Source: an uncultured Microbacterium sp. (GTDB taxonomy: Bacteria > Actinomycetota > Actinomycetes > Actinomycetales > Microbacteriaceae). Taken from it: a stretch of DNA of 64,000 nt. A program made the position numbers and the translations under genes. Each line of letters starts with the position of its first letter. Positions within the stretch are counted from its first letter, which is position 1. This document shows positions 50,800 to 59,213 of the stretch, piece after piece. Under the pieces are notes generated by a model. That model was not told the DNA's origin, did not search any database, and saw only the letters and a program-made list of their open reading frames with translations. The stretch covers positions 62,001 through 126,000 of the forward strand of contig CAJYJO010000013.1 in NCBI GenBank assembly GCA_913774845.1, written 5' to 3'.

Positions 50800-51996
50800 T
50801 CACGCCGCGAGCCGCTCGACCACCAGCAGCCCCATGATCGCATCGCGGTACTCGTCGATCATGCGTCGACGGTCCAGTCGTCCTCGCGCGGCCAGAGCCG
50901 CCGCCCGCAGGGCCGGTCGCAGCGCCAGCGCATCGCCCCACGCCTCGGCGACCGCGTCGGCGTCGCGTGCGGTGACCAGTCCGAAGCCCTCGACGACGCG
51001 CGCCGCATCGCCCACGTCGGTGGTGACCGGGACGGCCCCGGACGCCGCCCCCTCGACGAGGCACAGCGGCGAGGCCTCGCCGAAGGCGCTGGTGAGAGCG
51101 ACGACGTCGGCGACGCGGTAGAGCTCCGGCATGTCCTCGCGCAGTCCCAGCGCGTGCAGCGCGATGTCGTCGCCGACCCCGCTCTCACGCAGCAGCGCCG
51201 TGAAGGCCGGGTTGGCGCGCGTCATACCGGAACCGCACACGACGTAGTGCGTCGCGGGGGAGCGCCGCGCGTGACGAGCGACCGACCGGAGGAACAGCCC
51301 CGGGTCCTTCATCGCGTCGAAGCGGGCCGCCAGCAGCACCACCGGCGCCGACTCCGGGATGTCGAGACCCGCGCGGATCCGTCGGCGTTCCGCGCGCGTC
51401 CCCGGACGGAAGCGGCGCGTGTCGATGCCGTTGTCGATGACCCACGCCGTCCCGGCGGACACTCCCGCTCGTGCGTAGGCGTCGGAGGTCGACTCGGCGC
51501 ACGCGATCGTCGCGGACACCGCTCCGGATGCCGCCGACTCGGCGAGCCACCCCAGGGCGGGACCGGAATGGGCGGGATCGGACCGGTGCAGGCACGCGGC
51601 GAGGGGGCGATCGGCCAGCAGGCCGCTGCGCTGCAGCGCCACGATCAGACTGAGCGGTTGCTCCTTCAGCGACAGCACCACATCGGCCTCGGAGATGAGG
51701 TCGGCGGCGCGGAGAAGCTCCGCAGGGGTGAAATCCGCGGGCGTCACGGGTGAATCTCCCGCGACGCGATCGAAGGTGTCGATCGTGACCCCGGCCTCAC
51801 GGAGACGACGGAAGCGCGTGTCGTCCGCGGCGTGCTGCAGGGACGCGTCGCGCCGCGCGGACGAGGTCAACGAGAGCACGTGATGCTGCTGCACGCCGCC
51901 GCGCGAGAGACCCGCGACCACGTCGGAGTGCAGGATCCGGGCGCCTCCGGCGAAGAAGCCTTCGTACAGCGACAGCACGCGGATCGGTCGAGTCAT
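50800..51996 (-). CDS. GT4-type glycosyltransferase
   Basis: A 398-residue GT-B fold transferase. The N-terminal acceptor domain begins MTRPIRVLSLYEGFFAGGAR; the C-terminal nucleotide-sugar domain has VVLLAARFDAMKDP and the E-x7-E-like site EASPLCLVEGAASGAVPV. No membrane helix. The ATG at 51996 lacks a strong ribosome binding site. Solitary gene; donor and acceptor unknown. Confidence 0.9.
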   Translation of the reverse strand: MTRPIRVLSLYEGFFAGGARILHSDVVAGLSRGGVQQHHVLSLTSSARRDASLQHAADDTRFRRLREAGVTIDTFDRVAGDSPVTPADFTPAELLRAADLISEADVVLSLKEQPLSLIVALQRSGLLADRPLAACLHRSDPAHSGPALGWLAESAASGAVSATIACAESTSDAYARAGVSAGTAWVIDNGIDTRRFRPGTRAERRRIRAGLDIPESAPVVLLAARFDAMKDPGLFLRSVARHARRSPATHYVVCGSGMTRANPAFTALLRESGVGDDIALHALGLREDMPELYRVADVVALTSAFGEASPLCLVEGAASGAVPVTTDVGDAARVVEGFGLVTARDADAVAEAWGDALALRPALRAAALAARGRLDRRRMIDEYRDAIMGLLVVERLAA

Positions 51997-52188
51997 CGGA
52001 GGGTCGCTTTCGAGCGGGGACGAGGACCGCGGGTGCGGTCGTCCCATGCTGAGGGCTCGACCCCGCGCGGTGGGTTACGCCCGGGCGACCATCGCGTGAA
52101 CGCCCCCGCACGGGAACCCCCGCCTCAACGAGCCGACGCGTCGACTCCAGGGGGATGGAGCCGACGCGCCGGGGAGGGAGGCGGAGGT

Positions 52189-52374
52189 TCAGGCGCGGCG
52201 GCCGGTCACCATCGCCTCACCGGCATCGCGCACGCGCGACCAGGGCCAGCGGCGGGACGCACGCGCCGCCGTCTCCTCGGTCGACCGCGGCAGGATGCCG
52301 TTGCCCATCGCGCTCGACAGGGCGATGTTCCACACCGCTCCGGACTGCTGCTGGTGGCGATCGTCGTAGATCAT
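52189..52374 (-). CDS. small hypothetical protein
   Basis: A 61-residue basic protein (MIYDDRHQQQSGAVWNIALS...). GAGGAG at good spacing precedes the ATG and a shared-box promoter (52439-52477) lies upstream, which together support a real gene despite its length. One weak amphipathic stretch; no family recognised. Confidence 0.6.
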   Translation of the reverse strand: MIYDDRHQQQSGAVWNIALSSAMGNGILPRSTEETAARASRRWPWSRVRDAGEAMVTGRRA

Positions 52375-52438
52375 GATGCTCTCCTCGCTCCCGTCTCCCG
52401 ACGGGGGTGCCCGCCTATGGACGGGTGGTCATGATCCA

Positions 52439-52477
52439 GTCATAGACCCGGGCGTCCGGGCGCAGGACCCGCTTGAC
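52439..52477 (-). promoter_or_regulatory. shared box plus -10 element
   Basis: Read on the minus strand, TGTCAAGC is followed 27 bases after CAAG by TATGAC (52439-52444), 64 bases before the ATG at 52374. Confidence 0.5.
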
Positions 52478-52575
52478 AAGGACGCCGCCGTGAGCGTGCG
52501 CGAGAGAACGAGTGTCGGCGAGCCGGAGCGCAAGTGGCAGGGATCGTCGCGATGCACTGAGTACGATCGGCTGTC

Positions 52576-53028
52576 GTGCAGATGTCTACCGAGCCTCCGT
52601 CTTCGCCCCCGTCCGGGGCGGCACTCGGGCGTGCCCTGCTGGCGTACTGCGAGGCGCGCCGCGTCGCCGACGCCGAGGCGCGTCGCGAACTGTCGCTGAA
52701 CGAGCTCGACGCCCGGGCCCTGATCTTCGTCGCCGAGAACCCCGGAGCGCGCCCCTCGCACGTGCGCGATCATCTCGGGATCACCTCCGCGGGTGTCACG
52801 ACCCTCATCGACCGTCTCGTGCAGCGCGGAGCCGTCCGTCGCGATCTGGACGAGGAAGACCGCCGCGTCAACCACATCACCGCGATCGTCGACCTCGACA
52901 GCCCGCCGTGGTCGCGCCTGCGCGCCTTCGACGCCGGTATCGAGCAGGCGCTGTCGTTCGTCGACCCGAGCCGAGCGGCGCAGGCGGCCAAGCTGATGGA
53001 GCACCTCACGGCGGCCGCATCCCGCTGA
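52576..53028 (+). CDS. MarR family transcriptional regulator
   Basis: A 150-residue winged helix-turn-helix regulator. DNA-binding part: GARPSHVRDHLGITSAGVTT and the wing QRGAVRRDLDEEDRR. The GTG at 52576 lies 9 bases after a TACGAT hexamer, so it may be read from a leaderless message; ATG at 52582 is the alternative. No ligand or target is evident. Confidence 0.9.
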   Translation: MQMSTEPPSSPPSGAALGRALLAYCEARRVADAEARRELSLNELDARALIFVAENPGARPSHVRDHLGITSAGVTTLIDRLVQRGAVRRDLDEEDRRVNHITAIVDLDSPPWSRLRAFDAGIEQALSFVDPSRAAQAAKLMEHLTAAASR

Positions 53029-53071
53029 CCCGTCCGAGGGGCTCCGCGGGGCCGGCGAACGTCCGCGGCGC

Positions 53072-53422
53072 TCAGCCGTGGGTGGCGAGGAACGCCTCCG
53101 AACGCGCCTGCAGGAACGAGCACAGCGCCGAGAGGGTGGCCAGCTCGCTCGCCAGCGCCATGACGCGTCCCGCGGGGAGGGGAGCCGCGTTTTCCCGGGG
53201 TTCGAACGTGACGGCCCACTCGGTGGAGCCGTGCTCGTTCCCGGGGGCGACGTAGAACGTCGTCGACACGCTGCGGAGCTGGGCGGCGATGAGTCCGGCG
53301 TCGGCGTCGTCCTCCGCCTCCTGCGGGATGATGCGCAGCATCTCCGCGTCGCCGTAACCGAGGGCGCGGAAGTCGTCGACCCAGGCCTGCAGGGTCGTCA
53401 TGGTGCGGAACGGCATCGGCAT
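53072..53422 (-). CDS. conserved-looking hypothetical protein
   Basis: A 116-residue soluble protein; GAGGGG precedes the ATG at 53422 (an internal ATG at 53401 has no site). Features: MLRIIPQEAEDDADAGLIAA, FYVAPGNEHGSTEWAVTFEP and a C-terminal helix. No family recognised. Confidence 0.7.
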   Translation of the reverse strand: MPMPFRTMTTLQAWVDDFRALGYGDAEMLRIIPQEAEDDADAGLIAAQLRSVSTTFYVAPGNEHGSTEWAVTFEPRENAAPLPAGRVMALASELATLSALCSFLQARSEAFLATHG

Positions 53423-53849
53423 CCCCTCGTTCGGGCGGGTGCCGAGCGGCGACCCGCATTCATTATGCGGGTGTCTCGCCGCTGTCCAGCAGCGACGTCC
53501 CGACGCGGGGTCACGAGTGCCGCGCCGGAACGTCGTCGACCACCGTGCCGGGGAACGGGAGCGGTCGATCGCCGCGGAATGCGGCGTGAGGAAATGCTCT
53601 CGGTGGATGCCGTGCAGGGCAATGCGGTGGACGTGATTTTGCGTCCGACGGCCTTTCGCTCGCGTACTCCGGCCCTTTAGCTCAAAATGCGCATTTCTCT
53701 CGATTCGCCGACTACGGTGAATATCGGGTGGGGGTCATCCGAGCGGATCGTTTTTCTCGCATTACTTGCGTGAGAGCGGTTCCATAGCCGTCCTCGTCGG
53801 TCGGCGCAATGGTCTTGCCGCATATTCTCGGACGATTTAGGAAACCTGC
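53423..53849. other. AT-richer intergenic region with a palindrome
   Basis: About 430 bp without a supported gene, clearly lower in GC between 53600 and 53850. It holds a perfect 12-bp palindrome AAATGCGCATTT at 53685-53696, a possible operator for the AraC-type gene that starts at 53850. Confidence 0.45.
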
Positions 53850-54785
53850 GTGGAGCACACCAATATCGAAACGCGCGACGCGGAGACCGTCGAGCACCTC
53901 TGGCAGACGGTCGTGCCGGGTGCCCGCATCTCGCGCGCGGAGGTCATTCAGCCGGCGTTGTCGTGGCATTCGGTGACCGAACCCGGTTTCGCTTTCTGCG
54001 ACTACACGATCGGCTCGACGATGGTCGTCGAATCGGACCCGCTCGATCTGGTCGTCCTCGCCCGCATCGCCGGTGCCCGCGTCTCCGGGGTCTACCGTCG
54101 CGAGCGCATCGACACGAACATCCCCTTCATGGTGGTCGACCGTCCGCTGGAGGTCTCGTTCTCCGGACGCATCGCCGGGACGGCGGTGTCGTTCTCGCGC
54201 TCCGAGTTCGACGACGCGGCCCGCCGGCTCGCCGGGGACGACACCCTGCGTGTGCGCGCGACAGGCCACGCCGCCGTCAGCGAGCAGCGCTTGCGCTACT
54301 GGTCGCGGACGTGGGAGTACGCGCGCGACGTGTTGCTGCGATCGCCCGAGCGCACCCCGCTCATCGAGCAGCAGGCTCGCACGCTGCTGCTCGAGGCATC
54401 GCTGCTGACCTTCCCCACCACGCTCACCGAGGCGCTCGCCGCCGGTCGCCCGGCTCGGTCGCTGCCGGCTCCGGTGCGCCGGGCCAAGGCCTATGTGGAG
54501 GCGCACGCGGCCGAACCCGTCGTCCTCGCCGACATCGCTCAGGCGGCGCGCTTGTCCCCGCGAGGACTGCAGTACGCGTTCCGTGCGGCCACCGGACGCA
54601 CGCCGATGCAATACCTGCGCCGGGTGCGCCTGGACGCCGCGCGCTCCGAGCTGCGCAGCGCCGATCCCTCGATCGAGACGGTGGCGGCGATCGCGGCGCG
54701 CTGGGGCTTCTCGAACCTCGGTCGCTTCGCCGCGATGTACCGCGGGGAGTTCGGCGAGACCCCCTCGACGACGCTGCGCTCCTGA
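53850..54785 (+). CDS. AraC family transcriptional regulator
   Basis: A 311-residue regulator. GTG start after TAGGAAAC. N-terminal sensor domain of the AraC_binding_2 type (about 15-190); C-terminal double helix-turn-helix from about 218 (AEPVVLADIAQAARLSPRGL, ETVAAIAARWGFSNLGRFAA). Closest relative in the window is at 32924. Upstream DNA is unusually AT-rich, as is common for long regulator promoters. Target unknown. Confidence 0.93.
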   Translation: MEHTNIETRDAETVEHLWQTVVPGARISRAEVIQPALSWHSVTEPGFAFCDYTIGSTMVVESDPLDLVVLARIAGARVSGVYRRERIDTNIPFMVVDRPLEVSFSGRIAGTAVSFSRSEFDDAARRLAGDDTLRVRATGHAAVSEQRLRYWSRTWEYARDVLLRSPERTPLIEQQARTLLLEASLLTFPTTLTEALAAGRPARSLPAPVRRAKAYVEAHAAEPVVLADIAQAARLSPRGLQYAFRAATGRTPMQYLRRVRLDAARSELRSADPSIETVAAIAARWGFSNLGRFAAMYRGEFGETPSTTLRS

Positions 54786-54822
54786 CCCGCGCGCGGCACG
54801 GCGGAAGGACGCGCGCCCGCCG

Positions 54823-56310
54823 TCAGTGCCCCGCGCCGAGACCGCCGCTCAGGCGCTCGTGCAGACGCGCGGCCGTGGGATTCATGCCCTCCAGCTCCAC
54901 CGTGGTGCCGAGGTGCGCGTATTTCGTGCGAATGGCGTCGAGCGCGGCGACCGTCGAGGCGTCCCACACGTGCGAGCGCGACAGGTCGATGACGACCCGG
55001 GCCGGATCGCGGTGGTACGCGAACTTCGTCGTGAGGTCGTTGCTCGAGGCGAAGAACAGCTCGCCCTCGACGGTGTAGCGCACGAGGTCGGCCTCCTCGA
55101 CGCGCGTCACGCTCGTGAGGCTCGCGACACGACGAGCGAAGAGCACCGCGGCGGCGACGACGCCCACTCCCACGCCGATGGCGAGGTTGTGCGTCCACAC
55201 CGTGAAGGCGACCGTCAGGACCATGACGATCGTCTCGCTCAGCGGCATCCGGCGCAGCGTCGACGGACGGATGCTGTGCCAGTCGAAGGTCGCGATCGAC
55301 ACGACGATCATCACCGCGACGAGCACCGCCATCGGGATGATCGCCACGACGTCGCCGAACACGAGCACGAGGACCAGGAGGAACACACCGGCGAGGAACG
55401 TCGAGATGCGCGTGCGCGCGCCCGACGCCTTCACGTTGATCATCGTCTGTCCGATCATCGCGCAGCCGCCCATGCCGCCGAACAGTCCGGAGAGGACGTT
55501 CGCGGCGCCCTGGCCGAGCGATTCACGGGTCTTCGACGACGGGGTGTCGGTGATGTCGTCGACGAGGGCGGCGGTCATGAGCGATTCGAGCAGCCCGACG
55601 ATTGCCATGGCGACGGCGAAGGGCAGGATGATCCCGAGCGTCTCGCCGGTGAGGGGCACGTTCGGCAGCAGCAGTGCGGGCAGGCTCTCGGGGAGGGCTC
55701 CCTGATCGCCGACGGTGGGCACCGAGATGCCGAAGACGACCGCGGCACCGGTGAGCAGCACGATCGCGACGAGGGGCGCCGGCACGACCCTCGTGACGCG
55801 GGGGAGCAGGTACATGATGGCGAGCCCGGCCGCCGCGATCGGGTAGACCGCCCACGGCACGCCGATCAGCTGCGGCACCTGAGCCGTGAAGATGAGGATC
55901 GCGAGGGCGTTCACGAACCCGACCATGACGCTGCGCGGGATGAAGCGCATGAGCTTGGCGACCCCGAGCAGCCCGAGGACCACCTGCAGGATGCCGCCGA
56001 GGATCAGCGTCGCGAGCAGGTAGTCGACCCCGTGCTCACGGGCGACGGGTGCGATGACGAGCGCGATGGCCCCCGTCGCGGCCGAGATCATCGCGGGGCG
56101 TCCGCCGAGGAACGCGATGGCCACCGCCATCACGAACGACGAGAAGAGCCCGAGGCGCGGGTCGACGCCGGCGATGATCGAGAACGCGATCGCTTCGGGG
56201 ATGAGGGCGATCGCCACGACGAGACCGGCGAGCACCTCGCGAGTGAGGAGGCGAGGCGAGCGCAGGGCGTCGAGGACGGTCGGTTCGGGGCGTGCGACGA
56301 CGTCGGTCAT
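54823..56310 (-). CDS. SulP family anion transporter with STAS domain
   Basis: A 495-residue SLC26/SulP transporter. About ten to twelve membrane segments in residues 25-395 (GLVVAIALIPEAIAFSIIAG is the family entry motif; GCAMIGQTMINVKASGARTR is the second). The cytoplasmic STAS domain covers about 400-490 (VVIDLSRSHVWDASTVAALD). Likely sulfate or bicarbonate; not decidable. Divergent from a MerR gene with 104 bp between, a likely control region. Confidence 0.94.
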   Translation of the reverse strand: MTDVVARPEPTVLDALRSPRLLTREVLAGLVVAIALIPEAIAFSIIAGVDPRLGLFSSFVMAVAIAFLGGRPAMISAATGAIALVIAPVAREHGVDYLLATLILGGILQVVLGLLGVAKLMRFIPRSVMVGFVNALAILIFTAQVPQLIGVPWAVYPIAAAGLAIMYLLPRVTRVVPAPLVAIVLLTGAAVVFGISVPTVGDQGALPESLPALLLPNVPLTGETLGIILPFAVAMAIVGLLESLMTAALVDDITDTPSSKTRESLGQGAANVLSGLFGGMGGCAMIGQTMINVKASGARTRISTFLAGVFLLVLVLVFGDVVAIIPMAVLVAVMIVVSIATFDWHSIRPSTLRRMPLSETIVMVLTVAFTVWTHNLAIGVGVGVVAAAVLFARRVASLTSVTRVEEADLVRYTVEGELFFASSNDLTTKFAYHRDPARVVIDLSRSHVWDASTVAALDAIRTKYAHLGTTVELEGMNPTAARLHERLSGGLGAGH

Positions 56311-56414
56311 GGGGGAACTCCCGGGGAAGAGGGAACCCGCGCGGCGGCGGGGAAGAATGGAGGGGGCGTGAAACGCGACCGAGAGATACTCTACCGTAAC
56401 GAGAGGGTTGCGGG

Positions 56415-56798
56415 ATGGGGGATGCCATGAACGACGCGCGACCGATGCAGATCGGCGAGCTCGCGGAGCGGACCGGGCTGTCCATCCGCACCCTCCGCCA
56501 CTACGACGAGATCGGCCTGCTCCGGCCCTCGGCTCGCAGCGAGGGCGGCTTCCGCCTGTACACGGCGGACGACGAGTCGCGACTGCTGCTCATCCGGCGC
56601 ATGAAGCCGCTCGGCTACTCGCTCGAGCAGATGGCGGAGCTGCTCTCCGTCGTCGACGGCCTGGACGCCGATCCCGCCGCCGCGGCGCTCGCTGCGCGGT
56701 TCGACGACATCCGCGAAGAGGCGGTCCTGCGCCGCGACGATCTGCGCCGCAAGCTCGCCGCCGCCGAGGAGTTCGTGCAGCAGCTGGAGGCGCGATGA
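56415..56798 (+). CDS. MerR family transcriptional regulator
   Basis: A 127-residue regulator with the MerR winged helix (MQIGELAERTGLSIRTLRHY) and a dimerisation helix. It has no Cys metal site, so it is not a metal sensor of the classical kind. Start at 56415 or 56427. The upstream 100 bp hold the dyad AGAGATACTCT (56382-56392) in the divergent region with the SulP gene. Its stop overlaps the acetyltransferase start (ATGA). Confidence 0.92.
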   Translation: MGDAMNDARPMQIGELAERTGLSIRTLRHYDEIGLLRPSARSEGGFRLYTADDESRLLLIRRMKPLGYSLEQMAELLSVVDGLDADPAAAALAARFDDIREEAVLRRDDLRRKLAAAEEFVQQLEAR

Positions 56799-57370
56799 CC
56801 GCCCATGACCTCACGCTCGAGGGGCACGGCATCCGTCTCGCCCCCGCCGACCCCGCCGACGCCGCCGAGGCGTGGCCCCTGACCGACGAGGCGCTGTGGA
56901 GTCGCATGACGACCCCGTGGGCCGACTCCGTCGAGGCCTACGCCGATCGCGTCGAACAGCAGCGGCGGACCCCCGGCCTCTACGCCTTCACGGTCCGGGA
57001 TGCCGCGACCGGAGAGGTGCGCGGGGCGACGACGTTCTACGAGTACGTGCCCGCGCAGGGGCGCGTCGAGATCGGGACCACCTGGTACGGCCGGGCGTTC
57101 CAGGGAGGACGGACCAACCCGGCCGCCAAGCTCCTGCTTCTCCGGCACGCCTTCGAGCAGTGGCGGGTGAACCGCGTGGCGCTGCGCTGCGACGCGCGCA
57201 ACGAGCGCAGCGCGCGGGCCATCGAGCGCCTCGGCGCGACGCCCGAGGGCCGGCTCCGCCGGCATCGCATCGCCCCCGACGGCAGCGTGGCGGACACGCT
57301 CTCTTTCTCGATCCTCCGCGAGGAGTGGCCCGCGGTGCGCGCCGGACTCGAGGGGCGCCTGCGCGGCTGA
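56795..57370 (+). CDS. GNAT family N-acetyltransferase
   Basis: A 191-residue acetyltransferase of the RimJ/RimL-like group (GIRLAPADPADAAEAWPL; IGTTWYGRAFQGGRTNPAAK; VALRCDARNERSARAIERLG). The start is the ATG overlapping the MerR stop. A MerR-GNAT coupled pair usually responds to and modifies a small amine or antibiotic-like compound; the ligand is unknown. A weak hairpin (57443-57460) follows. Confidence 0.92.
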   Translation: MTAHDLTLEGHGIRLAPADPADAAEAWPLTDEALWSRMTTPWADSVEAYADRVEQQRRTPGLYAFTVRDAATGEVRGATTFYEYVPAQGRVEIGTTWYGRAFQGGRTNPAAKLLLLRHAFEQWRVNRVALRCDARNERSARAIERLGATPEGRLRRHRIAPDGSVADTLSFSILREEWPAVRAGLEGRLRG

Positions 57371-57466
57371 GCGGGGCTGCGACGGGAGGAGTCCCGTGGA
57401 GCGGAGGATGCCCTTGCGTGTGAGTCTCCTCCGTCGCCCGATTCCCCTCCGGTCAGGGGAGATTCC

Positions 57467-58210
57467 TCAGCCGGTCGCGGCCTCGGCGGCCCGGCGGCGC
57501 GCGAACTCCCGCGCCTCGGTGTACAGCTCGAGGTCGATCTGCACGTGCCGGCGCGCGAGCTCGGCGGCCTCGTCGGGCTCGGCCTGCACGATCGCGTCGA
57601 CGATGGCGTCGTGCTCGCGCGCGGCGCGGGTCTCCATGCGGCGGTGACTCTCCCGATCGCCCCACGGGTGCGCCGGAGCGGAGAGCGAGAAATGCCGTTC
57701 GTGTTCGAGCAGGATCTCGCGCAGCGCGTCGTTGTGTGCGGCATCGATGATGGCGAGATGCAGCAGGCTGTCGGCGTGCTGCTTGGGGTCTCCCGATTCC
57801 GCGGCGTGGAAGTCGTCGAGACGGCCGCGCATCGCGGCGATGTCGACGTCGGTGCGCCGCTCGGCGGCCAGGCGCGCGAGCGAGGAATGCAGCATCGAGC
57901 TCGCGGTGCAGGCGTCGACGAGATCGCTCCAGCGCTCCTCGAACCACCGGTCGACCCCGACGACGATCGAGGCGGGCCAGTCCTCCGCCACGAAGGTGCC
58001 GCCGCCGCGCCCGCGACGTCGCTCGATCAGCCCCCGCGTCGACAGATCGTCGAGGGCTGCGCGCACGGTCGTCCGGCCGACGCCCAGCAGAGGGGAGAGG
58101 TCGCGTTCGGCGGGGAGGCGGGTGCCCGGGAGGAACTCGCCCACCGCGACGGCGGTGATCAGTCGCTCGGTCACGCGCTCCACCAGGGAGGCGTCGTCGG
58201 TCTCGGCCAT
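57467..58210 (-). CDS. GntR/FadR family transcriptional regulator
   Basis: A 247-residue regulator; GGGAGCCC precedes the ATG. The winged helix is LPAERDLSPLLGVGRTTVRA (about 33-52), and the all-helical FCD effector domain follows (D, H, H positions in HLAIIDAAHND and AAREHDAIVDAI fit its metal site). It is divergent from, and should control, the hydrolase-permease-amidase operon at 58289. Confidence 0.93.
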   Translation of the reverse strand: MAETDDASLVERVTERLITAVAVGEFLPGTRLPAERDLSPLLGVGRTTVRAALDDLSTRGLIERRRGRGGGTFVAEDWPASIVVGVDRWFEERWSDLVDACTASSMLHSSLARLAAERRTDVDIAAMRGRLDDFHAAESGDPKQHADSLLHLAIIDAAHNDALREILLEHERHFSLSAPAHPWGDRESHRRMETRAAREHDAIVDAIVQAEPDEAAELARRHVQIDLELYTEAREFARRRAAEAATG

Positions 58211-58288
58211 GGGCTCCCGTCGTTTCCTCCATGTTAATTCCGCAGAAAAGGTTTGCCAACGCACCTTTAAGGGGTCCACGATGACTGC

Positions 58289-59179
58289 ATGCAACGCGAG
58301 ATCACCGTCCCCTTCCACGACGGCTACACCTGGGCCCGTCTGACCGAACCGGCCGAGCCCACCGGCGCAGCGCCCTTGTTCGTGCTCCACGGCGGCCCGG
58401 GGATGGCGCACAACTACGTGTCCAACCTCGACGCCCTCGCCGAGCTGACCGGGCGCACCGTCGTGCACTACGACCAGATCGGGTGCGGCAAGAGCTCGCA
58501 CCACCCCGAGGCCCCCGCCTCGCAGTGGGTGCCGCAGCTCTTCGTCGACGAGTTCCACAACCTGCGCGAGGCGCTCGGCTTCGACGAGTACCACGTGCTC
58601 GGTCAGTCGTGGGGCGGCATGCTCGGCGCCGAGATCGCCGTGCGTCAGCCCGCGGGGCTGCGGAGCCTGGAGATCTGCAACTCCCCGGCATCCATGGCCC
58701 TCTGGCTCGCGGGTGCGGCGCGGTTGCGTTCCGAGCTGCCCGTCGAAGCGCGCGAAGCGCTCGACCGGCACGAGGCCGCCGGTACCCTCGACGACCCCGA
58801 GTACGTCGAGGCCACGCGGGTGTTCTACGAGCGGCACGTGTGCCGCGTGATCCCGATGCCCCAGGACTTCGTCGACAGCGAGCAGCAGATGCTCGCCGAC
58901 CCCACGGTGTACTTCACGATGAACGGCCCGAACGAGTTCCATGTCGTCGGCACGGGCCGCGACTGGACCATCATCGACCGGCTGCCCCGGGTCGCCGTGC
59001 CCACCCTCGTGGTGGCCGGCGAGTTCGACGAGGCCACTCCCGAGACGTGGGAGCCCTTCGTCGAGCACATCCCCGGCGCACGCTCGCACGTCTTCGCCGG
59101 AGCGAGCCACTGCACCCACCTCGAGATGCCCGACGCGTTCCGCGCGGTCATCGCCGATTTCCTCGCGCCCCTTCCCTGA
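58289..59179 (+). CDS. proline iminopeptidase-family alpha/beta hydrolase
   Basis: A 296-residue S33-type hydrolase. Oxyanion motif FVLHGGPGMAHNYV (31-44), nucleophile S107 in GQSWGG, acid in VVAGEFDEATP, and His in GASHCTHLE. Cytosolic. Enzymes of this kind release N-terminal proline or hydrolyse amide bonds. First gene of an operon with an APC permease and an acetamidase-type enzyme. Confidence 0.93.
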   Translation: MQREITVPFHDGYTWARLTEPAEPTGAAPLFVLHGGPGMAHNYVSNLDALAELTGRTVVHYDQIGCGKSSHHPEAPASQWVPQLFVDEFHNLREALGFDEYHVLGQSWGGMLGAEIAVRQPAGLRSLEICNSPASMALWLAGAARLRSELPVEAREALDRHEAAGTLDDPEYVEATRVFYERHVCRVIPMPQDFVDSEQQMLADPTVYFTMNGPNEFHVVGTGRDWTIIDRLPRVAVPTLVVAGEFDEATPETWEPFVEHIPGARSHVFAGASHCTHLEMPDAFRAVIADFLAPLP

Positions 59180-59213
59180 CACCCGCGCCACCCCACCCGA
59201 ACCAGGAGACCCG

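Noticed and set aside
52041..52080. Shared box upstream of the GT4 gene (GTAACCC at 52071-52077)
   Set aside because: The box lacks the CAA core and the hexamer at the 27-base gap (TGGGAC) does not fit.
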